In this document: positions 1 to 5,754 of the stretch, piece after piece
Numbering within the stretch: the stretch's first letter is position 1
Layout of the letters: each line of letters opens with the position of its first letter
From: 4572-123 sp002084545
GTDB lineage: Bacteria; Desulfobacterota; Desulfobacteria; Desulfobacterales; 4572-123
Assembly: GCA_029939715.1 (NCBI GenBank)
Contig: JAOZSJ010000141.1
Span: 1-8,339, forward strand
DNA length: 8,339 bases
Direction: 5' to 3'
Position numbers and translations under genes: made by a program
The notes under the pieces: model-generated
What the model was told of the DNA's origin: nothing
Databases searched by the model: none
The model's input: the letters and a program-made list of their open reading frames with translations, nothing else

Positions 1-348
1 TTTAACAAGCCAAGCTGCATGCCCAGCATGGTGGGCATCATGCTGCTCTTCGGCATCATCATCAAGAATTCCGTACTGCTGATTGATTTCTACCAGCAGC
101 ACCGCAAAAAGGGCGAATCTCCCTTTGATTCGGCTATTGAGTCGGTACGGGTGCGGTTTCGTCCGGTTCTGATGACCGCCTTCGGCACTATTGCCGGTAT
201 GATTCCCATTGCCCTGGAATGGGCCGTGGGCCTGGAGAAATTGTCACCCCTGGCCGATGTGGCCATCGGCGGTCTGTTGATCGGCACCATACTGACCTTG
301 ATATATATACCGATGTTTGCTTACAGTGTGGATAAACAAAAAAAATAA
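1..348 (+). CDS. RND efflux permease, C-terminal fragment
   Basis: The reading frame is open from base 1 and ends at TAA 346-348 (a second stop, TGA, follows directly), giving the last 115 residues of a protein whose start lies outside the window. The stretch GIMLLFGIIIKNSVLLIDF, then RFRPVLMTAFGTIAGMIPIAL, then a PLADVAIGGLLIGTILTLIYIP segment, is the typical order of the last transmembrane helices of inner-membrane RND pumps of the AcrB/HAE type. These proton-driven pumps normally work with a periplasmic adaptor and an outer-membrane channel. The charged tail VDKQKK is short, as usual in the family. The substrate cannot be told from this part; the neighbouring metal genes suggest a toxic ion or drug, but that is only context. 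It ends 154 bases before the ArsR gene and appears to be a separate transcription unit. The true full-length protein is about 1000 residues in this family. Confidence 0.9.
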   Translation, partial: FNKPSCMPSMVGIMLLFGIIIKNSVLLIDFYQQHRKKGESPFDSAIESVRVRFRPVLMTAFGTIAGMIPIALEWAVGLEKLSPLADVAIGGLLIGTILTLIYIPMFAYSVDKQKK

Positions 349-420
349 TGAGGCGGGGATTTTGCGTTAGATCTGTCATTGAAAATTCTGTATTTCCGGA
401 TTGATGTCGTACATTTTTGC

Positions 421-449
421 TTGACAAGATAACCTAATATCGTTATATT
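421..449 (+). promoter_or_regulatory. Sigma-70-type promoter of the arsR-permease unit
   Basis: A perfect -35 box TTGACA (421-426) and a 5/6 match to the -10 box, TATATT (444-449), are separated by an optimal 17 bases. Transcription would begin near 456, about 47 bases ahead of the ArsR-family start codon. The -10 and most of the spacer lie inside the left arm of a long perfect inverted repeat, so a dimeric repressor bound there would block RNA polymerase. Promoter function is inferred from the match only. Confidence 0.75.
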
Positions 450-475
450 CTACAATAACGATATTAGGTTATCTT
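426..475. promoter_or_regulatory. Perfect 21-bp inverted repeat, probable ArsR operator
   Basis: The left arm (426-446, beginning AAGATAACC and ending ATCGTTAT) and the right arm (455-475) are exact reverse complements over 21 bp, separated by an 8-base spacer (447-454, ATTCTACA). The repeat overlaps the spacer and -10 box of the promoter and covers the expected start site. It sits just upstream of an ArsR-family gene, and such repressors bind AT-rich dyads in their own promoters, so autoregulation is the simplest reading. The same DNA could also form a hairpin followed by a T-rich run (CTTTTC), so a secondary role as terminator for the RND gene is possible. Confidence 0.75.
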
Positions 476-502
476 CTTTTCAACCCCTGACAAGGTGGCG
501 CC

Positions 503-847
503 ATGCGAGAATTCATTAAAATCATGAAAGCCCTGTCCGACCCCAACCGGGTCAAAATTGTGAAAATGCTTCAGCGCAAGATGCTTTGTGTGTGCGAAAT
601 ACAGGCAGCCCTTGGCCTGGCCCAGTCCACTGCCAGCAAGCATCTCAAGATACTGGAAGAAGCCGGCCTGATCACCTATTCCAAAGAGGGGCTCTGGGTT
701 AATTACAGCCTGTCCGACGGGGATAGAAACCCTTATGCCGCCAGTCTGCTGGGGAATCTTCGCCATTGGCTGGAGGAGGATACCGAAGTGTCGGATCTGG
801 TGACACGACTGACGGGTATTCATCGGGAAGACGTCTGCGGGAGTTAA
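503..847 (+). CDS. arsR: ArsR/SmtB-family metalloregulatory repressor
   Basis: A 114-residue winged-helix protein of normal length for the ArsR/SmtB family. It opens with MKALSDPNRVKIVKML (residues 8-23), the usual first helices, followed by LCVCEI with Cys29 and Cys31 in helix alpha-3. This CVC motif is the As(III)/Sb(III)/soft-metal site of classical ArsR. The recognition helix is around QSTASKHLKILEEAGLI (41-57), and the wing follows with KEGLWVNYSL. A further Cys112 near the C-terminus could act as a third ligand. Known family behaviour is to repress the operon as a dimer and let go when metal binds the thiols. The start is supported by AAGGTGG four bases upstream. The gene lies directly behind a promoter with a perfect inverted repeat, which suggests autoregulation, and is followed by the DUF318 permease. 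The metal is not proven; arsenite is favoured by the CVC motif and the ACR3 gene downstream. Confidence 0.9.
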   Translation: MREFIKIMKALSDPNRVKIVKMLQRKMLCVCEIQAALGLAQSTASKHLKILEEAGLITYSKEGLWVNYSLSDGDRNPYAASLLGNLRHWLEEDTEVSDLVTRLTGIHREDVCGS

Positions 848-871
848 TTTTTCCGGACACTTATGTATCGC

Positions 872-885
872 TATATGACCATATA
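872..885. promoter_or_regulatory. Short 6-2-6 dyad in arsR-permease spacer
   Basis: TATATG (872-877) and CATATA (880-885) are perfect reverse complements around AC. The dyad lies in an AT-rich 60-base spacer between the ArsR gene and the permease. It could be a secondary repressor site or only a product of the local AT richness; no clear promoter pair accompanies it. Confidence 0.3.
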
Positions 886-897
886 TAACTAAAAAAT

Positions 898-903
898 GGA
901 AAG
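898..903 (+). promoter_or_regulatory. Ribosome binding site that decides the permease start
   Basis: GGAAAG lies four bases ahead of ATG 908. An in-frame ATG at 896 overlaps this site and has only A/T-rich sequence before it, so 908 is the better start. Confidence 0.6.
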
Positions 904-907
904 AAAT

Positions 908-1975
908 ATGCAATTAAAATCAATAGATACCTTAAATAAGAAAAACAGGGCGGTTTTACCTGCTTTTCTGAATCTTCTCATGGGTGCAACAGCCATCTAT
1001 GTCTGGTGGGTAGTGTACCGTTTTCTGCCCACCGTGTCCTCATGGGCAACCTATAGCCTGCTCTCCATAGAAAAGGGTTCCCATCTTGGGGCTTCCTTGG
1101 CGTTCTTTTTTTATGATACGCCGAAAGTCATGATGCTTCTGCTTATCGTGGTATTTGGCGTCGGCATCATCCGAAGTTTTTTTACACCGGAGAAAACCCG
1201 CGCCTTCCTTTCCGGGAAAAGTGAATTTGCCGGCAACATACTGGCTGCGTTGTTAGGGATTATAACACCGTTTTGCTCCTGTTCGGCCGTGCCCCTGTTT
1301 ATCGGATTTGTCACTACCGGTGTCCCATTGGGCGTGACATTTTCATTCCTTATCTCAGCCCCCATGGTGAATGAAATCGCCGTCGGGTTGCTCTATGGCC
1401 TCCTGGGGTGGAAAGTGGCCGCCATTTATATGGGAACCGGCCTTTTTATTGCAATTCTTGCAGGCTTTGTCATTGGCCGCCTGAAACTTGAAGGCCATAT
1501 TGAAGACTGGGTGACAAAGGCAAATGCTGCAGCCGTACCCATGGAAGAGGAAAAATTGAGTTGGCATGACCGAATTGTCTATGGATGGGATGCGGTCAAG
1601 GAAATTATCGGCAGGGTCTGGATTTATGTCATCATCGGTATTGCCGTGGGTGCCGGCATCCATGGCTTTGTTCCTGCAGATCTCATGTCTTCCATCATGG
1701 GCAAGGGGTCATGGTGGGTCGTTCCGCTTTCTGTTGTCATTGGCGTTCCCATGTATTCCAATGCCGCCGGGATTATCCCGATTGTAGAGGCCCTGCTGGG
1801 GAAAGGGGCCGCCCTTGGAACCGTTCTGGCTTTCATGATGAGTGTGATTGCCCTGTCATTGCCTGAGATGGTACTTTTAAGAAAAGTACTCAAGCCCAAA
1901 CTGATTGCCGCCTTTATCGGGGTTGTCGCCACCGGCATCCTTTTTGTCGGTTATTTATTTAATATGATTATTTAA
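908..1975 (+). CDS. DUF318/UPF0718 (ArsP-type) permease
   Basis: A 355-residue integral membrane protein with about eight to ten hydrophobic segments. The signature TPFCSCSAVPLFIGF (Cys123 and Cys125) followed by GVPLGVTFSFLISAPMVNE is the hallmark of the DUF318/UPF0718 permeases. This family includes ArsP, which exports trivalent methylated and aromatic arsenicals, and relatives annotated as Cu/Zn efflux permeases. A charged cytoplasmic loop (KANAAAVPMEEEKLSWHDR region, about 200-222) splits the two halves. The second half carries the matching motif SVVIGVPMYSNAAGIIPIVEALLGKG, which resembles the first Cys-containing segment in layout and suggests an internal repeat. The start at 908 is chosen over ATG 896 for its ribosome binding site. 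It lies 60 bases behind the ArsR gene and is presumably under the same operator. In relatives a small thioredoxin-like gene often follows; here an assembly gap starts 32 bases after the stop, so this cannot be seen. Substrate (methylarsenite or metal) is inference. Confidence 0.85.
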   Translation: MQLKSIDTLNKKNRAVLPAFLNLLMGATAIYVWWVVYRFLPTVSSWATYSLLSIEKGSHLGASLAFFFYDTPKVMMLLLIVVFGVGIIRSFFTPEKTRAFLSGKSEFAGNILAALLGIITPFCSCSAVPLFIGFVTTGVPLGVTFSFLISAPMVNEIAVGLLYGLLGWKVAAIYMGTGLFIAILAGFVIGRLKLEGHIEDWVTKANAAAVPMEEEKLSWHDRIVYGWDAVKEIIGRVWIYVIIGIAVGAGIHGFVPADLMSSIMGKGSWWVVPLSVVIGVPMYSNAAGIIPIVEALLGKGAALGTVLAFMMSVIALSLPEMVLLRKVLKPKLIAAFIGVVATGILFVGYLFNMII

Positions 1976-2007
1976 TCAAATTCAGAAAATACTGTATTCT
2001 GTTTAAA

Positions 2008-2107
2008 NNNNNNNNNNNNNNNNNNNNNNNNNNNNNNNNNNNNNNNNNNNNNNNNNNNNNNNNNNNNNNNNNNNNNNNNNNNNNNNNNNNNNNNNNNNNN
2101 NNNNNNN
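2008..2107. other. Assembly gap (100 Ns)
   Basis: Exactly 100 consecutive Ns, the conventional placeholder for a scaffold gap of unknown size. The missing DNA holds at least the 5' part of the gene ending at 2231. Linkage of the arsR-permease unit with the CDF-ACR3 block rests on scaffolding, not on continuous sequence. Confidence 0.98.
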
Positions 2108-2108
2108 G

Positions 2109-2231
2109 GCCCTGGGGGTGAATTATTTTCGCATGGACGGCATTCCCATGGTGACGGACTGGTCACCCGAGGGGCGGCTGAAAGCGGCTACCGGCGACAA
2201 TATGGCTATCCCATTGAAAAGGAGACGATAA
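2109..2231 (+). CDS. C-terminal fragment of an unidentified protein
   Basis: In the frame starting at 2109 the sequence is open from the gap to TAA 2229-2231 and gives 40 residues, beginning ALGVNYFRMDGIPMVTDWS and ending IPLKRRR. The composition looks like a real soluble protein rather than a shadow frame, and the stop overlaps the start of the CDF exporter by one base (TAATG), as in translationally coupled operon genes. I do not recognise the family. It is not obviously hydrophobic, so it is probably not a membrane pump tail; a periplasmic, adaptor or enzyme C-terminus all remain possible. The frame at 2108 is also open but is in phase with the CDF gene and has no better start. Confidence 0.6.
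   Translation, partial: ALGVNYFRMDGIPMVTDWSPEGRLKAATGDNMAIPLKRRR
2217..2224 (+). promoter_or_regulatory. Ribosome binding site of the CDF gene
   Basis: AAAAGGAG ends six bases before ATG 2231 and lies inside the upstream coding tail. It fixes the CDF start, which matters because the CDF frame stays open back to the gap. Confidence 0.8.
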
Positions 2232-3136
2232 TGAACCATAATCACCATCATGCGGAGGCCCTGGGGGGCCGATTGCTGATTTCCATGCTCATCAACCTGC
2301 TGATCCCGGCGGCACAGATCACCGGCGGGATTATCGCCGGCAGCATGGCCCTGATTTCGGATGCCGTGCATAACATAGGTGATTTCACCGCATTGCTGAT
2401 TGCCTATGTGGCCCATAAAACCGGAAAACGCGGGCCGTCGCTGCGGCATACCTTTGGATTGCGCCGCATGGAAGTTTTCGCTGCCGTGGTAAATGCGGCA
2501 CTTCTGGGGGGATCGGCTGTTTATATTGCCATTGAAGCCCTGCATCGCCTGGCTCACCCGTCACCGGTGGCTGTGGATATTGTCGTCTGGCTGGCCCTGC
2601 TGGGTATTGTGGGCAATGGATTGTCCGCCTGGCTGCTGCACAGGGATTCCGGCCACAGCTTGAATGTCCGCGGGGCTTTTTTGCACATGGTCGGTGATCT
2701 GATGACCTCGGTGGCGGTTTTGACCGGGGCATTGGTCATGCGCTTTATTGAACTGCCGTGGCTTGACCCGGCGCTCAGTCTGGCCATCGTCGTTTATATC
2801 GTGTTTAATTGCGTTTATCTTTTAAAAGAGGCCGTTCATGTACTGATGAACGGAACACCCAGAGGATTGGACCTTGAAGCGGTGAAAACCGAGGTGGAAG
2901 CCATGGAAGGGGTGGACAGTCTTCATTACCTGCACGCATGGAGTATAGGCGATCAGTCCGTGGCCCTGACCTGCCATGTAGTGGTGCCGGACCAGTCAAT
3001 TACCGCCACGGAAACACTGTCACGGAATATCTCCGCCACACTTCTGGATCGATTCGGAATCGATCACCCGGTGATGCAGTTTGAAACCCGGGCGTGCGGC
3101 CATGGGGCGCTTTTGTGCCAGATGGCCGGCACATGA
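2231..3136 (+). CDS. Cation diffusion facilitator (CzcD/ZitB-type) exporter
   Basis: A 301-residue CDF-family protein of normal length. It begins with a short His cluster (residues 3-7), then six predicted transmembrane helices. TM2 carries SDAVHNIGD with Asp44, His47 and Asp51, and TM5 carries HMVGD with His152 and Asp156. The paired HxxxD motifs in TM2 and TM5 form the tetrahedral transport site of zinc-type CDFs, so Zn(II), perhaps also Cd(II) or Co(II), is the expected substrate, exchanged for protons. The cytoplasmic ferredoxin-like C-terminal domain (about 215-290: LEAVKTEVEAMEGVDSLHYL onward, with LTCHVVV) is present. The tail, RACGHGALLC, carries two cysteines and a histidine that may add a metal-binding point. 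The start at 2231 is supported by a strong AAAAGGAG and by the one-base overlap with the preceding gene. The MauE-like gene follows after 33 bases. Family assignment is firm; metal specificity is inferred. Confidence 0.92.
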   Translation: MNHNHHHAEALGGRLLISMLINLLIPAAQITGGIIAGSMALISDAVHNIGDFTALLIAYVAHKTGKRGPSLRHTFGLRRMEVFAAVVNAALLGGSAVYIAIEALHRLAHPSPVAVDIVVWLALLGIVGNGLSAWLLHRDSGHSLNVRGAFLHMVGDLMTSVAVLTGALVMRFIELPWLDPALSLAIVVYIVFNCVYLLKEAVHVLMNGTPRGLDLEAVKTEVEAMEGVDSLHYLHAWSIGDQSVALTCHVVVPDQSITATETLSRNISATLLDRFGIDHPVMQFETRACGHGALLCQMAGT

Positions 3137-3159
3137 TACCGCCTGATCATACAATTGTT

Positions 3160-3164
3160 GAGGT
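3160..3164 (+). promoter_or_regulatory. Ribosome binding site that decides the MauE-like start
   Basis: GAGGT ends five bases before ATG 3170. The longer reading from TTG 3155 would place this site inside the coding region and has no Shine-Dalgarno sequence of its own, so ATG 3170 is preferred. Confidence 0.6.
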
Positions 3165-3169
3165 ACCCC

Positions 3170-3640
3170 ATGTCCATTGGGAATAAACTGTTTAAGTTGA
3201 CGGAGTGGCTGCCTTTAATGACCCGGTTATTTCTGGGCGGTCTGTTCATTTATGCCAGCACCAATAAAATCCTTCATCCGGCGTATTTCGCCCGCGCGGT
3301 CTATAATTATCAGATCCTGCCTGATGCGTTGATCAACCTCACCGCCCTGGTGATGCCCTGGCTGGAACTGCTGCTGGGCGTGTGCCTGGTGGGTGGCGTC
3401 TGGCTGCCCGGGGCCACCGTGATCAGTACCGGACTGCTGACTGTCTTTATCGGTGCCATAATATTCAACCAGGTCCGGGGCCTCAACATTCACTGCGGCT
3501 GTTTTTCCACTCAGATAACCGAAGGACCGGCCACCCTGTGGACCGTGGCCCGGGATCTGGGTTTCTGGACCCTGTCGGTGTATTTAACCCTGTTTGTCTT
3601 TTTCTTCAGACCCGCGGCTTCGAAATTGTATGAGCCGTAA
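3170..3640 (+). CDS. MauE/DoxX-like membrane protein with HCGCF motif
   Basis: A 156-residue membrane protein with four predicted helices: about 14-31, 54-76, 82-102 and 130-150. The layout, with RLFLGGLFIYASTNKILHP in the first helix, MPWLELLLGVCLV in the second and a loop reading GLNIHCGCFS (His108, Cys109, Cys111), matches MauE/DoxX-family proteins. MauE is needed for disulfide formation in methylamine dehydrogenase maturation. DoxX-like relatives are tied to thiol and quinone redox chemistry, and a CGCF motif after the third helix is common in the branch found beside thioredoxin-fold genes. Here the next two genes encode an exported thioredoxin and a CcdA-like transporter, which supports a role in membrane thiol redox transfer. 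The CGC pair is the likely redox centre. Direction of electron flow is not known. It is placed 33 bases after the CDF gene and 54 before the thioredoxin gene. Confidence 0.8.
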   Translation: MSIGNKLFKLTEWLPLMTRLFLGGLFIYASTNKILHPAYFARAVYNYQILPDALINLTALVMPWLELLLGVCLVGGVWLPGATVISTGLLTVFIGAIIFNQVRGLNIHCGCFSTQITEGPATLWTVARDLGFWTLSVYLTLFVFFFRPAASKLYEP

Positions 3641-3647
3641 TGTTGTC

Positions 3648-3665
3648 CCCGTTGATATCACCGGG
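3648..3665. repeat. Near-perfect 18-bp palindrome before the thioredoxin gene
   Basis: CCCGTTGATATCACCGGG pairs with its own reverse complement at eight of nine positions (only T3652/C3661 do not match). It has no loop, so a DNA-binding site is a better guess than an RNA hairpin. It sits in the 54-base spacer between the MauE-like and thioredoxin genes. A chance palindrome cannot be excluded. Confidence 0.3.
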
Positions 3666-3694
3666 ATGATTCAATAGCAACAGGAGGAAAATCA

Positions 3695-4096
3695 ATGACA
3701 AAAATAAAATTGGTGTTTGCCATCGAGATGATGATTATCTGCCTGGCGATACCGGCTCTTGCCGGGAATTCGCAAACCGCCGTCATACCGGCCGTTCCCA
3801 CACCGGGCTTTGTCACCATGCTCGATCTGGGGGCACACAAGTGCATCCCCTGTAAGATGATGACACCCATCATCGAGGAGCTGCAAAAAGAATACGCCGG
3901 TCGTGTCTCCATTATTTTTATCGATGTCTGGGCGCATCGGGAACAGGCCCGGCGTTTTGGCATCCGGGGTATTCCGACTCAGATCTTTTATGACAAAACA
4001 GGCAAAGAAGTCAGCCGCCATGTGGGTTTTCTGGATAAAAAACATATTGTGGCGACCTTTGAAAAACTGGGCGTGCCTCATGAGATAGCCCAATGA
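3695..4096 (+). CDS. Exported thioredoxin-like protein (CIPC active site)
   Basis: A 133-residue protein preceded by a strong AGGAGG (3682-3687). Residues 1-23 form a likely Sec signal peptide ending in IPALA, probably cleaved before Gly24; a glutamate at position 11 inside the hydrophobic part is unusual. The mature part is a compact thioredoxin fold: VTMLDLGAHKCIPCKMMTPI holds the active-site pair Cys50-Ile-Pro-Cys53 in place of the classical WCGPC. Then come VSIIFIDVW and RRFGIRGIPTQIFYD with the cis-proline (IPT), and the last strand is GKEVSRHVGF. The protein is expected to be periplasmic and to exchange thiols and disulfides there. Its gene overlaps the CcdA-like gene by four bases (ATGA), so the two are almost certainly made together, and CcdA would be its electron donor. 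The target proteins are unknown; a link to arsenic or metal stress rests on the neighbours. Confidence 0.9.
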   Translation: MTKIKLVFAIEMMIICLAIPALAGNSQTAVIPAVPTPGFVTMLDLGAHKCIPCKMMTPIIEELQKEYAGRVSIIFIDVWAHREQARRFGIRGIPTQIFYDKTGKEVSRHVGFLDKKHIVATFEKLGVPHEIAQ

Positions 4097-4806
4097 TCAC
4101 CGATTTTCTGTTGACGATTAACGGGTGGATCACCTCCGGCACCGGTATTGCTGCTCTGGGTTGTTTTTTATGGGGAATGGTCAGCGTAGCGCTGAGCCCC
4201 TGTCATATCGCTTCGATACCACTGATCGTCAGCTACGTTGGCGGCCAGGAGAAAGGGATGCACGCAAAGAGCGCGGCCCTTTATGCGGTCACATTCACCA
4301 TCGGGCTGTTCATCACCATTGCCCTTGTAGGCGTCATCTGCTCTTTGCTGGGCCGCATGTTAGGTGATGTCGGTTCGTGGTGGATGGTTTTAATGGGAGC
4401 GATTCTGATATGGGTCGCTCTGGGCATGCTGGGTGTTGAGGCCTGTTCTATGTCGGGCAGCCTGATGGCACAGTTTCAGGTACGGGGCATTGGCGGGGCG
4501 TTTTTACTGGGCCTGGCCTATGGCGTCCTTTCCGGCTCGTGCACCTTTGGCTTTATTGCACCGATTCTGGCCATTATCACTATTCAGAAAAAAATCGCCA
4601 CGGGACTTTTGTTCATCGTGCTTTTTGGTATCGGTCACTGCATCCCCATTGCCGCAGCCGGCTCCAGTGCAGCCCTGGTACGGCGAGTGCTGGAGGACAG
4701 CCGGCTTCAGCAGGGGGGCATCTGGTTTCGTCGCATTGCCGGCGTGGCCATTGCCGGTATGGGCCTCTACTTCATTGTTCAGCCTTTTATGGACGGCATG
4801 GCTTAG
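4093..4806 (+). CDS. CcdA/DsbD-type thiol electron transporter
   Basis: A 237-residue membrane protein with six predicted helices, matching the CcdA family and the central domain of DsbD. The two redox cysteines sit in the expected matching places: SVALSPCHIASIPLI (Cys37) in the first helix and SGSCTFGFIAPIL (Cys150) in the fourth, each followed by a proline-containing stretch, reflecting the family's inverted repeat. CcdA proteins take electrons from cytoplasmic thioredoxin and pass them to a periplasmic thioredoxin-like partner. Here the partner is almost certainly the protein encoded directly upstream, whose stop overlaps this start in ATGA. Further cysteines (24, 83, 118, 183) are not in family-defining positions as far as I can tell. 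A 59-base spacer separates it from the ACR3 gene. A role in cytochrome c biogenesis is less likely because no Ccm or Res genes are visible. Confidence 0.9.
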   Translation: MITDFLLTINGWITSGTGIAALGCFLWGMVSVALSPCHIASIPLIVSYVGGQEKGMHAKSAALYAVTFTIGLFITIALVGVICSLLGRMLGDVGSWWMVLMGAILIWVALGMLGVEACSMSGSLMAQFQVRGIGGAFLLGLAYGVLSGSCTFGFIAPILAIITIQKKIATGLLFIVLFGIGHCIPIAAAGSSAALVRRVLEDSRLQQGGIWFRRIAGVAIAGMGLYFIVQPFMDGMA

Positions 4807-4865
4807 GATCGCCGGGCATGAGAAGAAATTAAAGCTTTCATTGAGCCTTTGCCAAAGGAGGGGTC

Positions 4866-5720
4866 ATGACGGAGTTTACCATCAAAAAATTAAGCTTTTT
4901 GGACCGTTTTCTCACGTTGTGGATTTTTCTGGCCATCACCTTTTTGTTCGGCCGGCATGAATATATGGTGGGGTTGATCATGATCGGTCTGGCGCGCTGC
5001 ATCGCCATGGTCCTGGTCTGGAACGATCTGGCCCGGGGCGACGCAGAATATTGTGCCGGTCTGGTGGCCTTTAATTCCATTTTTCAGGTGCTTTTCTTCT
5101 CGGTTTACGCCTGGTTTTTCATCACCATCCTGTCGGGATGGTTCGGGCTTGAAGGTTCGACAGTGGATGTTACCATCGGGCAGATCGCCGAAAGCGTTTT
5201 TATCTACCTGGGGATTCCGTTCATTGCCGGATTGGTCACCCGCATCATCGGGCTAAAGATCAAGGGGGAGCAATGGTACCAGGAAAAATTTATCCCCAAA
5301 ATCAGCCCTCTGACACTGATTGCCCTGCTATTCACTATCCTGGTCATGTTTTCATTGAAAGGCGAATACATCGTCAAACTGCCCATGGATGTGGTCCGCA
5401 TCGCCATTCCGCTGTGCATCTATTTCCTGGTCATGTTCCTGATCAGCTTTTTCATGTCCACAAAATTGAAGGCCACTTACGAGCAGGCGGCTACGTTGTC
5501 TTTTACCGCTGCTTCGAACAACTTTGAACTGGCTATCGCCGTGGCCGTGGCTGTGTTCGGAATTAACTCCGGTGAAGCCTTTGCCGCGGTTATCGGCCCT
5601 TTGGTAGAGGTGCCAGTGTTGATCGGCCTGGTAAATGTAGCACTATGGTTCAAGCGCAAGTATTTCCCATACGTGACCAAGACACCCACCGGCGTATGCC
5701 ACGTAACCTGTAAACCCTGA
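4866..5720 (+). CDS. acr3: ACR3-family arsenite efflux protein with internal deletion
   Basis: A 284-residue protein that is plainly ACR3 (arsenical-resistance permease, BART superfamily) over most of its length. The start KLSFLDRFLTLWIFLA is the normal N-terminus. From HEYMVGLIMIGLARCIAMVLVWNDLA onward it follows the family: NSIFQVLFFSVYAWFF, SVFIYLGIPFIAGL, KFIPKISPLTLIALLF, TAASNNFELAIAVAVAVFG and GPLVEVPVLI. The essential cysteine (Cys45, in LARCIAM) and the conserved glutamate (Glu248, in LVEVP) are both kept. ACR3 proteins usually have about 350-370 residues and ten helices. Here TM1 seems to run straight into the end of TM3 at residues 21-28, so about 80 residues (rest of TM1, TM2, most of TM3) are missing in frame. 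The tail VCHVTCKP has a CxxxC. Strong AAAGGAGGGG lies just upstream. If the deletion is real the pump may be inactive or altered; an assembly error is the main alternative. Confidence 0.9.
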   Translation: MTEFTIKKLSFLDRFLTLWIFLAITFLFGRHEYMVGLIMIGLARCIAMVLVWNDLARGDAEYCAGLVAFNSIFQVLFFSVYAWFFITILSGWFGLEGSTVDVTIGQIAESVFIYLGIPFIAGLVTRIIGLKIKGEQWYQEKFIPKISPLTLIALLFTILVMFSLKGEYIVKLPMDVVRIAIPLCIYFLVMFLISFFMSTKLKATYEQAATLSFTAASNNFELAIAVAVAVFGINSGEAFAAVIGPLVEVPVLIGLVNVALWFKRKYFPYVTKTPTGVCHVTCKP

Positions 5721-5754
5721 ATGCTGCGTCAAAAATGGAGAGAAAGGGTAGATT

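Noticed and set aside
896..907. Longer permease start at ATG 896
   Set aside because: No Shine-Dalgarno sequence ahead of it, while GGAAAG is well placed for ATG 908.
464..913. 149-codon open frame on the minus strand over the ArsR gene
   Set aside because: It mirrors a clear ArsR-family gene on the other strand, shows no family features and has no separate support.
1986..2003. Imperfect palindrome CAGAAAATACTGTATTCTG after the permease
   Set aside because: The arms do not match cleanly (AAAA against TT), there is almost no loop, and it lies at a contig end where sequence is least reliable.
3155..3169. Longer MauE-like start at TTG 3155
   Set aside because: It would put the GAGGT ribosome binding site inside the gene, and ATG 3170 gives a normal N-terminus.
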